From: Thiocapsa imhoffii
Lineage (GTDB): Bacteria; Pseudomonadota; Gammaproteobacteria; Chromatiales; Chromatiaceae
NCBI RefSeq assembly: GCF_016583985.1
Contig: NZ_NRSD01000002.1
Coordinates: 186,001-250,000 of the forward strand
DNA length: 64,000 nt
Direction: 5' to 3'
Part shown: in pieces, positions 1 through 10,414 of the stretch
Layout of the letters: each line of letters starts with the position of its first letter
How positions within the stretch are numbered: position 1 is the stretch's first letter
Notes under the pieces: generated by a model
Database searches by the model: none
What the model was told of the DNA's origin: nothing
Seen by the model: the letters and a program-made list of their open reading frames with translations, nothing else
Program-made: the position numbers and the translations under genes

Positions 1-1826
<1,826 letters not shown>

Positions 1827-2005
1827 TCACGGGATGAATTCATCGTATCGAAGCGCACCGCGCTCGCGCTGATCCTGCCGTTAGGATTCGTTCGTCTCAA
1901 AAATTGGTACGGTCAATGGATTTTGCCTCATGATTGTGGCCTCGTCGCGCGCACAGTGCGCGGTTGGATTCCGCAGCCTGGCCTGGTCCAGGGGAGCATC
2001 GCCAT

Positions 2006-2791
2006 ATGACCGATTCCAGCAGGGGGAGACCGCGAGTCGGTCTGTTCGTAACCTGTTTGATGAACCTGTTTCGGCCGAACATCGGTTTCGCGACAGCGAA
2101 GCTCCTGGAGGAGGCCGGTTGTCGTCTGGTGGTCCCCCAAGGGCAAACCTGTTGTGGGCAGCCGGGCTACAATGCGGGTGACGAGGACTCGGCGCGCGCG
2201 CTCGCACAGCAGGTGATCCTCGCCTTCGAGGAGTTCGATTATCTGGTGGGTCCATCGGGATCCTGTCTGGCGAGTATCCGTCACGACTATCCGCTGCTCT
2301 TTGCCGCGGCGCCAGCCTGGCGTGCACGGGCCGAGGCCTTGGCGGCGAAGAGTTGGGAACTGACCTCTTTTTTGGTGGACGTGCTTGGGATTTCCCAGAC
2401 CGGGGCGCGCTTCGATGGTGTTGTGACCTATCATGATTCTTGTTCGGGGCTGCGCGGACTTGGCATCAAGGGCCAACCACGGCAATTGCTCGCCGGGATC
2501 GAGGGTCTCACCCTGCGCGAGATGGCCGAGACCGAGGTGTGCTGCGGATTTGGCGGGACCTTTTGCGTCAAATACCCCGAGATTTCATTGAAGCTGGTTG
2601 ATGACAAGATCCAGAATGTCCTGGCGACCGGAGCCGATACCCTGCTCGGCGGTGATCTGGGCTGTTTGATGCAGGTGGCCGGACGTCTGCGACGCCGTGA
2701 TCTCCCAATGCGGGTTTATCATGTCGCCGAGGTTTTGGCGGGGTTGGCGACTGGACCCTCGATCGGCGAGGGGCCGCTCGCGTCCGGGTAA
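2006..2791 (+). CDS. lutA: L-lactate utilisation (Fe-S) protein LutA/LldE
   Basis: First gene of a lutABC set; in the family, LutABC together oxidise lactate to pyruvate and pass electrons to the respiratory chain. The protein (261 aa, usual length about 240-260) has two CCG (cysteine-rich) domains, seen as TCCGQPGYN near residue 49 and VCCGFGGTFC near residue 180, each preceded by a conserved Cys/His patch (YHDSCSGLRG). The ATG at 2006 is preferred over an upstream open frame because AGGGGAG lies about 9 nt before it. lutB follows after 116 bp. There is no lactate permease or LldR/LutR regulator beside it, so control is not visible. Confidence 0.9.
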   Translation: MTDSSRGRPRVGLFVTCLMNLFRPNIGFATAKLLEEAGCRLVVPQGQTCCGQPGYNAGDEDSARALAQQVILAFEEFDYLVGPSGSCLASIRHDYPLLFAAAPAWRARAEALAAKSWELTSFLVDVLGISQTGARFDGVVTYHDSCSGLRGLGIKGQPRQLLAGIEGLTLREMAETEVCCGFGGTFCVKYPEISLKLVDDKIQNVLATGADTLLGGDLGCLMQVAGRLRRRDLPMRVYHVAEVLAGLATGPSIGEGPLASG

Positions 2792-2907
2792 GTTCACGCG
2801 CGCCCTGGACTCATCAGGGTCTCTGCAAGGGCGAGCGGTGGCCACCACACCGATCGACGTGGCCGTGCGGCGAACCGATATCGACATAGGTCTGCGAGGG
2901 GCCCACA

Positions 2908-4317
2908 GTGGATCTCCATTCACACGAATTTCAGTCACGCGCCCGCACCGCCCTGCATGACACCAGCCTGCAGCAGGCCTTGGATCAGGCCCGTGATGGC
3001 TTCGTTGCCAAACGCGCGGCGCAGGTCGCCGAGTTGTCGGAGTTCGAGGCGCTGCGCGAGGCGGCGGCGCAGCTCAAGGATCACATCCTCGAGCATCTCG
3101 ACGACTATCTCGAGCGCTATGAAACCGCCGTCAATGCGGCCGGAGGGCATGTCCACTGGGCCCGTGATGACGCTGAGGCACGACGGATCATCCTCGACAT
3201 CTGCGCGCGTGTCGATGCGCGCACCGTCACCAAGGGCAAATCCATGGTGTCGGAGGAGATCGGACTCAATGAGGCCTTGATCGAGGCGGGTCTGAAGGTC
3301 GTCGAGACCGATCTGGGTGAGTACATCATCCAACTCGCGGGCGAGGCGCCCTCGCACATCATTGCGCCGGCCGTGCACAAGACCCGCGAGCAGGTCGCGG
3401 ATCTCTTCGAGGCGGCGCATGGCGGTCCGCGCCGCACCGAGATTTCGGACCTGGTCGATGCGGCGCGCCAGGCGTTGCGTGGGCGTTATTTCGAGGCGGA
3501 TGTCGGGATCACCGGCGGTAATTTCCTGATCGCCGAGACTGGCTCGAGCCTGATCGTCACCAACGAAGGCAACGGTGATCTGACCCAGACGCTGGCGCGG
3601 GTGCACATCGTCACGGCTGGGATCGAGCGGGTGGTGCCGACGCTGCACGATGCCACCCTCTTCCTCAGATTGCTCGCGCGCAGCGCGACGGGCCAGGAGA
3701 CCGAGACCTACACCACCGTCTCGACCGGACCGCGGAGGCTGGACGATCTCGACGGTCCGGAGGAATACCATGTGGTGCTGGTCGACAACGGTCGTTCGCG
3801 GATGCTGGCCGGACCCTTCCGCGCGATGTTGCGCTGTATCCGCTGCGGGGCCTGCATGAACCACTGTCCGGTCTATGGAGCGATCGGTGGTCATGCGTAT
3901 GGCTGGGTGTATCCGGGTCCGATGGGGTCGGTGCTGACCCCCTTGATCAAGGGATTGGACCTGGCCTATGACCTGCCGAACGCCTGTACCCTGAACGGGC
4001 GCTGTGCCTCGGTGTGTCCGGTCAAGATTCCGTTGCCCGATTTGCTGCGCCAGCTACGCCATGCACAATTCACGCAAGCCATCACGCCACGGCGCCAGCG
4101 CGGCGCGCTGGCCGCGTGGCGGGTCGTGGCGACGCGTCCATGGCTATACCATGCCTTGGAGCGGGTGGTGGCGCGCATCCTGGCGCGACTGGGCGCTCGA
4201 ACCGGGCGTCTGCGCCGCGTGCCAGGCGCGCATGGCTGGACCCTTGGGCGCGATCTGCCGACCCCCGCGGCTCGCACCTTCCTCGAGTGCTGGCACCACG
4301 AACGGGAGAAATCATGA
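2908..4317 (+). CDS. lutB: L-lactate utilisation iron-sulfur protein LutB/LldF
   Basis: Iron-sulfur subunit of the LutABC lactate oxidase, 469 aa (normal length). The N-terminal two thirds is the LUD domain; the ferredoxin-like part begins near residue 310 with CIRCGACMNHCP, a complete 4Fe-4S motif. The second motif reads CTLNGRCASVCP, so the second position of the usual CxxCxxCxxxCP is Asn instead of Cys. The start is GTG, supported by GAGGGG about 7 nt upstream. Its stop overlaps the lutC start (ATGA), indicating translational coupling. Family identity is certain; the consequence of the Asn substitution is not known from sequence. Confidence 0.92.
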   Translation: MDLHSHEFQSRARTALHDTSLQQALDQARDGFVAKRAAQVAELSEFEALREAAAQLKDHILEHLDDYLERYETAVNAAGGHVHWARDDAEARRIILDICARVDARTVTKGKSMVSEEIGLNEALIEAGLKVVETDLGEYIIQLAGEAPSHIIAPAVHKTREQVADLFEAAHGGPRRTEISDLVDAARQALRGRYFEADVGITGGNFLIAETGSSLIVTNEGNGDLTQTLARVHIVTAGIERVVPTLHDATLFLRLLARSATGQETETYTTVSTGPRRLDDLDGPEEYHVVLVDNGRSRMLAGPFRAMLRCIRCGACMNHCPVYGAIGGHAYGWVYPGPMGSVLTPLIKGLDLAYDLPNACTLNGRCASVCPVKIPLPDLLRQLRHAQFTQAITPRRQRGALAAWRVVATRPWLYHALERVVARILARLGARTGRLRRVPGAHGWTLGRDLPTPAARTFLECWHHEREKS

Positions 4318-4958
4318 GGGCGGCGCGCGATGAGATTCTCGCAACCATTCGGCAGTCGCTCGGGCGTGGACCGCTCGAGCCAGATGCCACGGCAGTGCTG
4401 GCGGCGCGCATGGCCGCGCCACCTCAGCACCCACGGCCGGCCTTCGAGGAGGACCTGACCACACGCACGATCCGCAAACTGGAAAGCCGCTCGGCAACCG
4501 TCGCACGGGTCGCGGATTGGACTGATGTGCCACGGGCGGCGGAACAGTTCCGTACAGAGAATGGGATTGAGCCGCGCGTGGTCATCGGTGCCGGTCTCGC
4601 CGCGCTCGCCTGGCCATCCCACTGGTCCTGGCACTCCGGGCCCGCCGCGCCGGATGCCGTCCTCTCGGTCACCCCGGCCTTCGCCGCGATTGCTGAAACC
4701 GGCACCCTGATGCTGGTGGCCTCTCCGGACAGTCCGACTACCCATAATTTCGTCCCGGAGCATCAGATCGTTGTCCTCAAGGTCGAACAGATCGTGCGTC
4801 ACTTCGAAGATGCTTGGTGGTGTCGACAGCAGACGGGTGCTGGTTTGCCGCGTGTGGTCAATCTGGTCTCGGGTCCATCACGCACGGCTGACATCGAGCA
4901 GACGATTCAACTCGGGGCCCATGGGCCCCGGCGCCTCCATGTCATCCTGGTTGGATGA
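4314..4958 (+). CDS. lutC: lactate utilisation protein LutC (LUD domain)
   Basis: Third member of the lactate oxidation complex, 214 aa, consisting of a single LUD/YkgG domain. Family hallmarks seen are the segment AETGTLMLVASPDSPTTHNF followed by VPEHQIVVL, then LVSGPSRTADIEQTIQLGAHGP, which ends nearly all LutC proteins. The ATG overlaps the lutB stop by 4 nt and its own stop overlaps the next possible start (ATGA at 4955), so lutB, lutC and the following gene are probably read from one message. Strongly supported. Confidence 0.9.
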   Translation: MRAARDEILATIRQSLGRGPLEPDATAVLAARMAAPPQHPRPAFEEDLTTRTIRKLESRSATVARVADWTDVPRAAEQFRTENGIEPRVVIGAGLAALAWPSHWSWHSGPAAPDAVLSVTPAFAAIAETGTLMLVASPDSPTTHNFVPEHQIVVLKVEQIVRHFEDAWWCRQQTGAGLPRVVNLVSGPSRTADIEQTIQLGAHGPRRLHVILVG

Positions 4959-5641
4959 CGGAGCCCGCGTTGGCGCGGGTCAGCCATGCCGGGGATGGAT
5001 TGGCGATGGTCATTCGCAAACAGGGCGCGCTGGGGATCGGTTCTGTCCCGGCGCGTGTTCAGTGGAGCACAACATTGGCGACATCATCAGGAAACATCTA
5101 CCAACTCAAGATCGTGTTGCAAGACTCCAAGCCGCCGATCTGGCGGCGTCTGCTCGTCGACTCAGCGATCACCTTGCAGACCTTGCATCAGATCCTGCAG
5201 ATTGCGATGGGCTGGCAGGATGTGCACTTGCATCAGTTTGCCGCGGGACATGCCTACTATGGTCAGCCTGATCCTGAGTGGGACGTCGAGGAGCTTGTCG
5301 ATGAGGCGCGGGTGCGTCTCGACGAGGTGCTGACGCAGCAACAGAGCACCATGCGCTATGAATATGACTTTGGTGACGGATGGCGACACAAGATCACGCT
5401 TGAGCACATCGTGCCGCACGACCCGCAGCGGCTGCTGCCGATCTGTCTGAAGGGGAAGGGTGCTTGTCCTCCCGAAGACGTCGGGGGTGTCTGGGGGTAC
5501 GAGCGATTTCTCGAGGCCCTGAAGGATCCCGAACACGAGGAACATGAAGAGTTCATGGACTGGATCGATGGCGACTTCGATCCCGATGTGTTCGAGTTAG
5601 AGGCCGTGAACGCCGAGTTACGCGCCGCCTTCGGCGGCTGA
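4955..5641 (+). CDS. plasmid pRiA4b ORF-3 family protein
   Basis: Belongs to the pRiA4b ORF-3-like family (function unknown). Hallmarks are IYQLKIVLQDSKPPIWRRLLV, the segment LHQILQIAMGWQDVHLHQF, and YEYDFGDGWRHKITLE, with an acidic tail (GDFDPDVFELEAVN). The ATG at 4955 overlaps the lutC stop, but the first ~45 residues do not resemble the family, which normally starts just before the YQLKI segment. An ATG at 5006 with GGGGATGGA upstream, or a later alternative codon, may be the true start. Co-transcription with lutC is likely; a functional tie to lactate is not established. Confidence 0.8.
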   Translation: MTEPALARVSHAGDGLAMVIRKQGALGIGSVPARVQWSTTLATSSGNIYQLKIVLQDSKPPIWRRLLVDSAITLQTLHQILQIAMGWQDVHLHQFAAGHAYYGQPDPEWDVEELVDEARVRLDEVLTQQQSTMRYEYDFGDGWRHKITLEHIVPHDPQRLLPICLKGKGACPPEDVGGVWGYERFLEALKDPEHEEHEEFMDWIDGDFDPDVFELEAVNAELRAAFGG

Positions 5642-5659
5642 GGCGAAGCACGTATGACG

Positions 5660-5686
5660 CACGCCGCCCTGGTTCAGGGTGGCGTG
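5660..5686 (+). terminator. hairpin after the lut operon
   Basis: A 12-bp stem (CACGCCGCCCTG pairing with CAGGGTGGCGTG, one G-T wobble) with a 3-nt loop, 19 nt after the last stop codon of the lut operon. There is no T-run after it, so it may end transcription with a factor or protect the 3' end. Confidence 0.5.
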
Positions 5687-5775
5687 ACGCCATGTCAATG
5701 CGGAGGTCGCTGGGTTAGGCCGAGCCTGGCTCGGGCCGGTCGCGTCTCGACCCGAATCACCCGCGCCGTCAGAGT

Positions 5776-5800
5776 GCCCGGCATGCGTGCGCATGCGGGC
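5776..5800 (-). terminator. hairpin after phaC
   Basis: An 11-bp stem with a single-base bulge (GCCCGGCATGCG against CGCATGCGGGC) 25 nt beyond the phaC stop on the minus strand. No T-tract follows. Likely 3' end or stability element of the phaEC message. Confidence 0.45.
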
Positions 5801-5824
5801 GACTCCTGTTCGGTGTGAGCGGAT

Positions 5825-6895
5825 CTAAGCGGTGCGCTCGTTCAGCCACTTGCCGATGGCGGGGGTGACTTCCTTCTGGGCCTTGCCACTGACATAGATG
5901 CCGATGTGGCCGCCGGGGAAGGCCAGCTCGGTGTAGTCGTGACTCGCGGTGCGGCCCTTCAGTGCCTTGGAGGCGTCTGGCGGAACCAGGTGATCCTGGA
6001 GCGCGAAGATGTTGAGCACCGGGCAGGTGATCTGCATGAGGTCGACCTCACGGCCGCCAAGCATGACGCCGCCATTGATGAAGCCGTTGTTCTGGTAGAA
6101 ATCCTTGATGAACTGCCGAAAGGTCTCACCAGCCTGATCTGGGCTGTCGAAGATCCATTTCTCCATCCGTAGAAAGTTCTTCACCTTCGCGGGGTCATCG
6201 AGCAGATCAACCATGTTGATGTACTTCTGACCGGTCAGGCTGAAGGGCTTGAGCGACAGGAAGGTCCAGTTCAGGAGTTCCCCGGGGATATTGCCCATGG
6301 TGTCGACGGCGAGGTCGATATCGACGTTTTGCACCCAGGCCGAGAGCAGATTGTCGGGGGTCTTGAAGTCAACCGGAGTCACCATGGTGACCAGATTGTT
6401 GACCTTATTCTGGTGCAGGGCGGTGTACATGAGACTGAAGGCGCCGCCCTGACAAATCCCCAGGAGATTGATCTTCTCGACGCCGTGTGCTTCGCGGATG
6501 TAGTCGACGCAGCGGTCGATGTAGCCGTTGATGTAATCATCGAGCGTGATGGCCCGATCAGCCTGGTCCGGGTAGCCCCAATCGATGAGATAGACGTCCT
6601 GGCCCGTGCCGAGCAGCCCCTTGATGGTGGAGCGGTCCTCCTGGATGTCGGTCATATAGGGCCGATTCACCAGGGCGTAGACGATCAAAAGGGGCACCGG
6701 CTCAGGCGTCACGCCCGTGGGGGTGTCGTAACGATAGAGGACCAGTTTGTCTTCGGCATAGACCGGCTGCTTGGGGCTGACACCGGTGTCGATCTGGTCG
6801 GCGTTTAGAAGATTTTCCATGCCCTGCGAGAGCTTGCGAGAGTAGTCCAGCATCTCTTGGGTCAGCTTGTCGGGCCGGATATCGATTGGGATCAC
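5825..6895 (-). CDS. phaC: class III poly(R)-hydroxyalkanoate synthase subunit PhaC
   Basis: Catalytic subunit of class III PHA synthase; polymerises (R)-3-hydroxybutyryl-CoA on granule surfaces together with PhaE. The alpha/beta-hydrolase fold carries the nucleophile in GICQGG (Cys148), the aspartate in LQDHLVPPD (Asp301) and the histidine in FPGGHIG (His330), matching the known Cys149/Asp302/His331 triad of A. vinosum within one residue. The GTG at 6895 is chosen over the ATG at 6928 because TGAGGAACC sits just before it and the product then begins with IPIDIRPDKLTQ like its relative (356 aa). It lies 94 bp after phaE and shares its transcript. Confidence 0.95.
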   Translation of the reverse strand: MIPIDIRPDKLTQEMLDYSRKLSQGMENLLNADQIDTGVSPKQPVYAEDKLVLYRYDTPTGVTPEPVPLLIVYALVNRPYMTDIQEDRSTIKGLLGTGQDVYLIDWGYPDQADRAITLDDYINGYIDRCVDYIREAHGVEKINLLGICQGGAFSLMYTALHQNKVNNLVTMVTPVDFKTPDNLLSAWVQNVDIDLAVDTMGNIPGELLNWTFLSLKPFSLTGQKYINMVDLLDDPAKVKNFLRMEKWIFDSPDQAGETFRQFIKDFYQNNGFINGGVMLGGREVDLMQITCPVLNIFALQDHLVPPDASKALKGRTASHDYTELAFPGGHIGIYVSGKAQKEVTPAIGKWLNERTA

Positions 6896-6989
6896 GGTTC
6901 GGTTCCTCAGGGTCATCTGGAAAGGCACTCCCCGGCGCGCGTCATCGCGTCATCCTGGGGACAGTGGCGAATCGGTTGGGGCACTCGTC

Positions 6990-8057
6990 TCAGCTTGAGC
7001 CCGCCGGCTTCGCGGCCGCTTTTTTGCGTGCGGGCGGCTTCGCCGCTGGGGCGGTTGCCTTGATGGCCGTCGGGACGGATTCTTGCGCACCACCCATCAG
7101 TGTCTCCACCTGCCGCTCGATGTTGTGCAGGCTCTGGCGCAACTGCTTGTTCTCGCGCCGCGTCTCTTGCAATCGATCCTGCAGGGTGCGCAGCTCACTG
7201 CGACTGGGCATATTCAATGCGCCAAGATTCTCATCGACCAACACGGCCATGCGTTTCTTGAGGGCCATTTGGGCATTAACCAGATGACCGTGGATCTGTG
7301 CGTATTCGGGGGTTGCGACCTCTTCGGCATAGACGGCCTCGCAGCACATCACCCAGTTGTCGTACAAGGCACGCGCCGAATCGATCGGCTGACCGCTGTC
7401 CATGACGCCTTTCAGGAAGGTGCCCATCCGCTCGATCGACTTGGTCCCAAGACGGGTGTAGAAGCTGTTGTACTCTTGCAGCGCGTTCTGATAGGCCATC
7501 GTGGCGCGAATCAGCTCCTGATATTGGCTTTGCTCCTCGCGGGTGTAGCCAAGGCCCGGCGCGGAGAGAACGCGATTGAGATGATCATGTGGCATGTTGC
7601 GCAACGCATCTCCAGGCATGGGTGACATCGACGACATCATGCGCTGCCAGTTGTCGAGTGGCATCTCCCAGAATGACATCATGCGGTGCATGACGTGATC
7701 GCCATCGTCCACCGAGCCGGTCATGCGCTTCTGGACGTCTTCCATGAAGCTGGTCCAGGCCGACAGACCGTCCGGCAGGGCGTTGCCGCGATCGGTGGTC
7801 GCGGCGAACGATTCACCAAAGCGAAAGAATGACTTGCCCTGTTCCATGAGTTTTTCCATGAACTGCTTGGCGGTATCCGGCGCGGCCGGTGAAAGTGCTT
7901 TCCACCAGTTGTCCAGCGCCGCCTCCCACGGGGTCGCAAAGGCACCCGCTCCACCGCTACCGCTTGCCATTCCCTTGCGGCCCAACTCAGACCAAGCATC
8001 CCAGTACTTGCGTTGTAGGTCCATCCAGGTATCGTTGAACAGGGTTTCGTTACTCAT
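6990..8057 (-). CDS. phaE: class III PHA synthase subunit PhaE
   Basis: Non-catalytic partner of PhaC, needed for full synthase activity in class III systems. It has 355 aa (A. vinosum PhaE is about 357). The N-terminus (LFNDTWMDLQRKYWDAW) and the central FYTRLGTKSIERMGTF region are typical; the C-terminal part around residues 290-335 is a Glu/Arg/Leu-rich coiled coil (LQDRLQETRRENKQLRQ), followed by a Lys/Ala/Pro-rich basic tail. ATG 8057 has GGAGG about 10 nt upstream; an upstream in-frame extension of 37 residues is unlike the family. The promoter must lie in the phaE-phaA intergenic region with the TGCACTGCA operator. Confidence 0.93.
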   Translation of the reverse strand: MSNETLFNDTWMDLQRKYWDAWSELGRKGMASGSGGAGAFATPWEAALDNWWKALSPAAPDTAKQFMEKLMEQGKSFFRFGESFAATTDRGNALPDGLSAWTSFMEDVQKRMTGSVDDGDHVMHRMMSFWEMPLDNWQRMMSSMSPMPGDALRNMPHDHLNRVLSAPGLGYTREEQSQYQELIRATMAYQNALQEYNSFYTRLGTKSIERMGTFLKGVMDSGQPIDSARALYDNWVMCCEAVYAEEVATPEYAQIHGHLVNAQMALKKRMAVLVDENLGALNMPSRSELRTLQDRLQETRRENKQLRQSLHNIERQVETLMGGAQESVPTAIKATAPAAKPPARKKAAAKPAGSS

Positions 8058-8108
8058 CTTTATGTGCCCTCCTTCGGGTCGTGTAGCCCTTGACGGTATC
8101 ACGTTGAT

Positions 8109-8124
8109 TTGTGCACTGCAACAA
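8109..8124. promoter_or_regulatory. probable PhaR operator between phaE and phaA
   Basis: The 16-mer TTGTGCACTGCAACAA, identical to the one at 10365-10380 in front of phaP. It sits in the 203-bp divergent region, so one site could control both phaEC and phaA. PhaR regulators bind TGC/GCA-rich sites in other bacteria; binding here is inferred. Confidence 0.65.
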
Positions 8125-8260
8125 AGCCGCGTAAACTCTCGGTTGCACCTCTGCCACGAGCGGGGCATTTTAGACCCCGCAGTCGTTTCTCGCGATTGGA
8201 ACGGGCTTGCGCAACGAGCCTCCTCGACCTATCACCTCAAATTACCAAGGCATTCACACC

Positions 8261-9445
8261 ATGAGCGAACACATCGTGATCGTTGACGCCGGTCGCACGG
8301 CGGTTGGCACCTTCGGCGGGACTCTCTCCTCGCTTCCCGCGACCGAGCTTGGCGCTGCCGTGCTCAAGGCGCTGGTGGAGCGCACGGGAGTTGCGCCCGA
8401 CCAGATCGATGAGGTCATTCTCGGGCAAGTGCTCGCGGCCGGAGTCGGCCAGAACCCCGCACGTCAGACCACCCTGATGGCCGGGTTGCCGCATCAGGTT
8501 CCGGCGATGACGATCAACAAGGTCTGTGGTAGCGGCTTGAAGGCGGTGCACTTGGCCATGCAGGCGATCGCTTGCGGCGATGCCGAGATCGTTATTGCTG
8601 GTGGGCAGGAAAGTATGAGTCAGTCCGCGCATGTCTTGCCGCGCTCGCGCGATGGTCAGCGGATGGGCGACTGGGCATTGAAGGACACCATGATCGTCGA
8701 TGGACTCTTGGATGCGTTCAATCAATACCACATGGGCGTCACGGCCGAGAATATTGCGAAGAAATATGATTTCAGTCGTGAGGCGCAGGATGCCTTCGCC
8801 GCGGCGTCACAGCAGAAGGCTGCCGCCGCCATGGCGGCGGGCCGTTTCAACGATGAGATCATTCCGGTGAGCATCCCGCAACGTAAGGGTGACCCGGTGG
8901 TGTTCGCCACCGATGAGTTCCCACGTCCCAGCACCACGGCGGAGACTCTCGCCAAGCTGCGTCCCGCCTTCGACAAGGCCGGCACCGTCACCGCGGGCAA
9001 CGCCTCGGGCATCAATGACGGTGCCGCCATGGTGATGGTCATGAAAGAGTCGAAGGCGCAGGAACTCGGACTGAAGCCCATGGCACGACTGGTGGCCTTC
9101 GCGAGTGCGGGCGTCGATCCGGCGATCATGGGAACAGGCCCCATCCCGGCCTCGATGAAGTGCCTGGAAAAGGCCGGATGGACGCCGCAGGATCTCGATC
9201 TCATTGAGTCCAACGAGGCCTTTGCCGCGCAGGCCATGTCGGTGAATCAGGAGATGGCCTGGGATCTGAGCAAGGTGAATGTCAATGGTGGCGCCATCTC
9301 GATCGGTCATCCGATCGGTGCCTCTGGCGCGCGGATCCTGGTCACGCTGCTCTACGAGATGAACAAGCGCGATGCAAAGAAAGGTCTCGCGACCCTCTGC
9401 ATCGGTGGTGGCCAAGGGGTTGCGCTCGCGGTTGAGCGCGTCTAG
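8261..9445 (+). CDS. phaA: acetyl-CoA C-acetyltransferase (beta-ketothiolase) PhaA
   Basis: Condenses two acetyl-CoA to acetoacetyl-CoA, the first step of polyhydroxybutyrate synthesis, in the cytoplasm. The 394-aa protein shows all thiolase landmarks: the acylated cysteine in [11 protein letters not shown] (Cys89), GGQESMS, the NEAFAAQ segment, [11 protein letters not shown] with the catalytic histidine, and the second cysteine in [10 protein letters not shown] near the C-terminus. ATG 8261 matches the usual N-terminus ([14 protein letters not shown]); the ribosome site is weak (AAGG). It is divergent from phaE and followed by a hairpin and phaR. Confidence 0.95.
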   Translation: MSEHIVIVDAGRTAVGTFGGTLSSLPATELGAAVLKALVERTGVAPDQIDEVILGQVLAAGVGQNPARQTTLMAGLPHQVPAMTINKVCGSGLKAVHLAMQAIACGDAEIVIAGGQESMSQSAHVLPRSRDGQRMGDWALKDTMIVDGLLDAFNQYHMGVTAENIAKKYDFSREAQDAFAAASQQKAAAAMAAGRFNDEIIPVSIPQRKGDPVVFATDEFPRPSTTAETLAKLRPAFDKAGTVTAGNASGINDGAAMVMVMKESKAQELGLKPMARLVAFASAGVDPAIMGTGPIPASMKCLEKAGWTPQDLDLIESNEAFAAQAMSVNQEMAWDLSKVNVNGGAISIGHPIGASGARILVTLLYEMNKRDAKKGLATLCIGGGQGVALAVERV

Positions 9446-9460
9446 AGCAGGCTGTATCTC

Positions 9461-9492
9461 AGCGGTCACGGCACTACGGGACCGTGACCGCT
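9461..9492 (+). terminator. inverted repeat after phaA
   Basis: A perfect 11-bp inverted repeat (AGCGGTCACGG / CCGTGACCGCT) with a 10-nt loop, 15 nt after the phaA stop. There is no T-run, so factor-independent termination is uncertain. Confidence 0.5.
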
Positions 9493-9675
9493 GATGCTCG
9501 AATGGCTACGGTGGGGATGTTTCAACGGCGTGTGATCGGTTTGAATTGACTCATCCACCCGCCTAGCTGATCCTAGGTCGTTTTGCGTCAAACCAAAACT
9601 GATCGTCTCACACGTGCGTGGTGACTTGCGTAGCGAATGGATGTTCAGCTCTGCTGGGTTACACTCCCAGAACCG

Positions 9676-10239
9676 ATGGACAACGATGTCGAGCTGCCCA
9701 TGAAAGACGAGCGCATCATCAAAAAGTACCCGAACCGACGTCTCTACGACACCAAAGTCAGCCGCTATATCACACTGTCTGACGTGCGTGACCTGGTGAT
9801 GGCGTGCACGGACTTCAAGGTCGTCGACACGGCAAACGACAACGACATCACCCGCTCGATCCTGCTCCAGATCATGCTAGAAGAGGAGAGTGGTGGCGAG
9901 CCGCTCTTCAGCGCGACCATGTTGTCGCAGATCATCCGCTTCTATGGCGGCACGCTGCAGGGGATGTTCGCCCGTTACTTGGAAGGCTCGCTCGATCTGT
10001 TCTCCAAGCAACACCACGAACTCGTTCGCACGCTTGGCGAGACGCCGTTTGATGCGATGACCCGGATGACCCAGAAGAATGTCGAGCTCTGGTCCGAGAT
10101 TCAGGCCGAGCTGATGCGCGCGGCGGGATTTGACCTCCGCGGAGAACGCAGCGGCTCCCATGAGCCCTCGGCCTCTGGTGCGAGTGAGCCGCCCGTGTCG
10201 GGTGAGCGGCATGGCAAGGGGCGCGACGAGACGGTCTGA
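9676..10239 (+). CDS. phaR: polyhydroxyalkanoate synthesis repressor PhaR
   Basis: DNA-binding repressor that also binds PHA granules and de-represses phasin synthesis when polymer is made. The N-terminal PHB_acc_N domain is unmistakable (IIKKYPNRRLYDTKVSRYIT then LSDVRDLV), followed by the PHB_acc motif (LSQIIRFYGGTLQGMFARYL). The C-terminus is a Ser/Gly/Glu-rich tail. ATG 9676 gives 187 aa; an ATG at 9700, nearer the DNA-binding domain, is a good alternative because neither has a clear ribosome site. Its probable operator occurs upstream of phaP and between phaE and phaA; no copy of that site was found before phaR itself. Confidence 0.92.
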   Translation: MDNDVELPMKDERIIKKYPNRRLYDTKVSRYITLSDVRDLVMACTDFKVVDTANDNDITRSILLQIMLEEESGGEPLFSATMLSQIIRFYGGTLQGMFARYLEGSLDLFSKQHHELVRTLGETPFDAMTRMTQKNVELWSEIQAELMRAAGFDLRGERSGSHEPSASGASEPPVSGERHGKGRDETV

Positions 10240-10339
10240 GCACCGCGGGTCGTTGTGGCCCTGTCCCGGACCTGGCCACAGTGAGCGCATCGGGCGGTTT
10301 CATTTATCGAGTCAATCGACATGATTGATCATCTTGGGG

Positions 10340-10368
10340 TTGACAGACGATTCAGACCTGTCTATTGT
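10340..10368 (+). promoter_or_regulatory. sigma-70 type promoter of phaP
   Basis: TTGACA (10340-10345), 17-nt spacer, TATTGT (10363-10368). The -10 region overlaps the first TGCACTGCA operator, the expected geometry for repression by PhaR. Confidence 0.7.
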
Positions 10369-10393
10369 GCACTGCAACAATTGCTGCACTGCA
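10365..10393. promoter_or_regulatory. double PhaR operator at phaP
   Basis: Two TGCACTGCA cores at 10368-10376 and 10385-10393, 17 bp apart. The first is embedded in the same 16-mer found at 8109. Position over the -10 and likely start site of phaP fits repression by PhaR; binding is inferred from context. Confidence 0.7.
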
Positions 10394-10414
10394 CAAACTT
10401 GACTGGAGTGAACC

